Shown in pieces: positions 61,855 through 64,000 of a stretch of DNA of 64,000 nt. The DNA lies in the NCBI GenBank assembly GCA_023423995.1, contig JAFAEL010000225.1:4286-68285 (forward strand), given 5' to 3'. The translations under genes and the position numbers were made by a program. Each line of letters opens with the position of its first letter. Position 1 is the stretch's first letter. The notes beneath the pieces are model-generated. The model did no database searches and was not told the origin of the DNA. It saw only the letters and a program-made list of their open reading frames with translations. Source of the DNA: Pseudomonadota bacterium (GTDB lineage Bacteria; Pseudomonadota; Alphaproteobacteria; Rhizobiales; Beijerinckiaceae).

Positions 61855-63407
61855 GTCACCGTCCAGCGATACGTCCAGGTCTCGGTGAGGGCCTTTTCCC
61901 CGGACCGGAGATAGGCGCGCAGGTCGGCCGACTGGCCGGGGTCCAGCTTCAGGTCGATGGCGGCCCGGAACCCGCCCGTGTGCTCGTTCGGCACGACGAA
62001 TGTCCCGACGATCTGGCCCGCCGACATCGAGGGAACGACCTGAACCAGGCTCGGGTCTGACAGGTAATAGGAGAGGTTCCCGCCCGCGAAGTCGATCAGG
62101 AAACGCCGCACGGTCCGGTCCGCCGGCTCGATCGAGCCACTTGCCCGGGCCGGCGCCTGGAAGGTGTTGATGACCTTGCCGCCAGGATGGAGGTTATCGC
62201 CCGCGCTGATCGAGCGGAGGCGGTAGCTGAAGGTGACCTCCTGTCCGGCCTCGTAGGGCTGCCGGGGCCGCCAGTAGGCGACGACATTGTCGTGCACCTC
62301 GGCGGCCGTCGGAATCTCGACCAGTTCGACCGCCCCCTCGCCCCAGTTGCCGGTGGGTTCGACCCAGTAGCTCGGGCGCATCTCGTAATTCGCCTCGAGA
62401 TCCTGGTAGCTCTCGAAGCGGCGATCGCGCTGCATCAGGCCGAAGCCGCGCGGATTGTTGTCCAGGAAGGGCTGGATCGTCTTGGTGACCGGGTTGCGGA
62501 TGGGCCGCCAGATCCACTCGCCATTGCCCGTGTGGATCATCAGGCCGTCGGAATCGTGCACCTCGAGACGGAAATCGTCACCGGTGCGTCGCTCGTTCTC
62601 GCCCGAGTAGTACATGGAGGTCAGGGGCGCGAGCCCGGCCGAGGTGATCTGGCGGCGCGGGAACAACGTCACGCTGACGTCGAGCGTCGTCTCCTCGGAC
62701 GGATAGATCTCAAACCGGTACGCGCCGGCGACGGAAGGGCTGTCCAGCAGGGCGAGTACGGTCGCGCGCTCGGGACCGGAAGACGGAACATCGATCCAGA
62801 ACTCGCGGAAGACCGGGAATTCCTCGGGTTCTCCCCGTGCTTCGGTGTTGATCGCAAGCCCGCGGGCCGAGATCCCGTAGCGCTGCTCGCGCCCGAGAAA
62901 GCGGAAGTAGCTCGCTCCGAGAAAGGCGATGAGCTCGTCGAAGATGCGTGGCGTGTTCAGCGGATAATGCAGCCGGAAGCCCGCGAAGCCGAGATTGACC
63001 GGCAGCGGCCGCTCGATCCGGGTCCGCCCGTAGTCGAAGAGCTGAGGCTGGTAGGCGACGGGCGTTGGCACTCCGTCCCGGATGACGTTCACCGTGATCG
63101 GGCGGGAATACAGGAAGCCGAGGTGGAACAGCTGCAGGCGGAACGGCCCGCCCTGGGTGGCCAGCAGGGCTCGGTCCGGCCGGAAGCGGATGTCGCGATA
63201 GGAGTCGAAATCGAGACTCTGGAGGGGCTCGGGAAGCTGCGGCACGCGGGCGTCGAAGGGCGCTGCGGCGAGGTCGCGCGCCCGCCTCACCACGTCCTCG
63301 AACCGGAACGGGATCAGAGGCGGAGCGGCGCTCTGCTGGGCAAGAGCCGGTGCAGCAACGGTTGCCGCCAGGGTGGCGAGCGCGCTCCGGCGCGTGAAGT
63401 CGGTCAT
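61851..63407 (-). CDS. opgG: Periplasmic glucan biosynthesis protein OpgG/OpgD (MdoG family)
   Basis: The protein has 518 residues. The N-terminus MTDFTRRSALATLAATVAA has a twin Arg followed by a hydrophobic stretch ending ALAQQ, a possible Tat signal as in OpgD. The mature part begins IPFRFEDVVRRARDLAAAPF and contains HYPLNTPRIFDELIAFLGASYFRFLGREQRYGISARGLA, conserved in MdoG/MdoD. These proteins shape osmoregulated periplasmic glucans, recently shown to have glucan hydrolase activity. No opgH glycosyltransferase is in the window. Confidence 0.93.
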   Translation of the reverse strand: MTDFTRRSALATLAATVAAPALAQQSAAPPLIPFRFEDVVRRARDLAAAPFDARVPQLPEPLQSLDFDSYRDIRFRPDRALLATQGGPFRLQLFHLGFLYSRPITVNVIRDGVPTPVAYQPQLFDYGRTRIERPLPVNLGFAGFRLHYPLNTPRIFDELIAFLGASYFRFLGREQRYGISARGLAINTEARGEPEEFPVFREFWIDVPSSGPERATVLALLDSPSVAGAYRFEIYPSEETTLDVSVTLFPRRQITSAGLAPLTSMYYSGENERRTGDDFRLEVHDSDGLMIHTGNGEWIWRPIRNPVTKTIQPFLDNNPRGFGLMQRDRRFESYQDLEANYEMRPSYWVEPTGNWGEGAVELVEIPTAAEVHDNVVAYWRPRQPYEAGQEVTFSYRLRSISAGDNLHPGGKVINTFQAPARASGSIEPADRTVRRFLIDFAGGNLSYYLSDPSLVQVVPSMSAGQIVGTFVVPNEHTGGFRAAIDLKLDPGQSADLRAYLRSGEKALTETWTYRWTVT

Positions 63408-63554
63408 GAATCCTGGTCTTATACGGGCGGATGGGGGAGCGCACGACCCTGGCCGAGGGGAGGTGAGCGTTCAATGAACGGCCTAGCTTCCCCGCGCCCG
63501 GTTTGGGAACCGCGACGCTGCGTCGCCGCTTTCTGTGAGCGGAACGGAGGGAGC

Positions 63555-64000
63555 ATGGTCATCGGGCGCATCCTTGCCCTCGCGATCGGGCTCTTCACAG
63601 GCCTTGTGGCCTCCCAGGGCCCCGAATTCGCGCAGCAATATCGCCAGCGCATCGGGGGGGCGATCGACGAGTTGCGCCGCGTGGTCGGCACGTTCGACGA
63701 CAACGCGCGCGCCGAAGGGGTAACCCGGGAGCAGGCCATCACCCGCCTGACGGAGCAGCCGGACACCCTGGTGCGGCGCCAGGGCCCCGCCATGACGGAG
63801 ATCGTCGACCGGCTGGGCAGGCTCGAGCGGCAGCGCGATGCCGTCGCAAATGCCGGGCCCTTCGAGCGCCTGGCCGTCCTGGCACGAGGGTTCGATCCGC
63901 AGCTCGCCCAGGCCACCTATCTCGACTACGAACCGGCATGGCCGGCCACGAGCGAGGGGCTGGTCATCGGCGGGGCCGGCTTCGTGCTCGGCTGGGGAGG
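63555..64000 (+). CDS. DUF2937 family membrane protein, 5' part (cut by window end)
   Basis: The frame is open from ATG 63555 (GGAGGGAG upstream) to the window end, about 148 residues. The N-terminal helix MVIGRILALAIGLFTGLVAS is followed by QGPEFAQQYRQRIGGAIDELRRVVGTFDDNARAEG, a coiled-coil-like middle, and PAWPATSEGLVIGGAGFVLGWG beginning a second membrane helix. This is the DUF2937 pattern, a widespread proteobacterial family without known function. It is divergent from opgG across 147 bases. Confidence 0.85.
   Translation, partial: MVIGRILALAIGLFTGLVASQGPEFAQQYRQRIGGAIDELRRVVGTFDDNARAEGVTREQAITRLTEQPDTLVRRQGPAMTEIVDRLGRLERQRDAVANAGPFERLAVLARGFDPQLAQATYLDYEPAWPATSEGLVIGGAGFVLGWG

Noticed and set aside
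1-64000. CRISPR array, insertion sequence or prophage
   Set aside because: No regularly spaced direct repeats, transposase, integrase or phage genes were recognised in the window.

Overview
The window is a GC-rich chromosomal segment of an alphaproteobacterium, most likely order Hyphomicrobiales (Rhizobiales). The order-level call rests on gene content and order: irr beside fabA-fabB-fabI, the block trpS/usp/nfuA/tsaB/rimI/plsC/miaB/phoH/ybeY/corC/lnt/XRE/metK/trmB, a MarR-OmpR-histidine kinase set divergent from ilvE, CarD, DUF2336 and DUF2937 proteins, and many GTG/TTG starts. A Methylobacteriaceae-like (for example Microvirga-like) genome is a guess. No phage, transposase, rRNA or CRISPR array is visible.

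Layout. 1-700: the 3' end of zur and a convergent tyrosine-rich secreted protein. 1.0-11.8 kb: one long + strand cluster with an M81 peptidase, two M20 hydrolases, an amidase and a complete family-5 ABC importer (binding protein, two permeases, one double-headed ATPase), read here as an uptake-and-degradation operon for peptides or related amides. 11.8-13.8 kb: a flippase-like membrane protein and a low-GC gene for a Tae4-like peptidoglycan amidase with an extra C-terminal module. 14.1-20.2 kb: HtrA-type protease, then TetR, RND adaptor and RND pump with overlapping ends. 20.2-23.7 kb: 2-hydroxyacid dehydrogenase, SH3b protein, secretory lipase and Irr. 23.9-26.9 kb: fabA-fabB-(small secreted protein)-fabI. 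28-40.9 kb: housekeeping genes for tRNA charging and modification, Fe-S carriage, lipid and lipoprotein acylation, rRNA maturation and SAM synthesis.

40.8-48.7 kb: DUF2336, YbjN, proC, a COQ9/TetR-like protein, CsaA, the two-component/MarR locus, ilvE and DUF3072. 48.8-53.2 kb: a Tim44-like membrane protein, a candidate anti-Shine-Dalgarno small RNA on the minus strand, a proline-rich small protein, a ProX-type editing hydrolase, CnoX, a Lon-N protein and Trm112. 53.2-55.8 kb: a class III CoA-transferase and an acyl-CoA dehydrogenase that fit glutarate catabolism. 55.8-56.8 kb: carD behind a structured leader and closed by a strong terminator. 56.8-64 kb: GNAT, SNase-like protein, tRNA-Arg(CCT), a DUF1796 papain-like protein, a ferredoxin reductase-type flavoprotein, an SDR, a GNAT overlapping opgG, and the 5' part of a DUF2937 membrane protein cut by the window end.

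The items most worth following up are the orphan Tae4-like amidase, the candidate small RNA with CCUCC loops, the peptide-scavenging operon, a perfect 27-nt hairpin inside tsaB, a 16-bp palindrome between an XRE regulator and metK, and palindrome-rich spacers that share a 13-mer.
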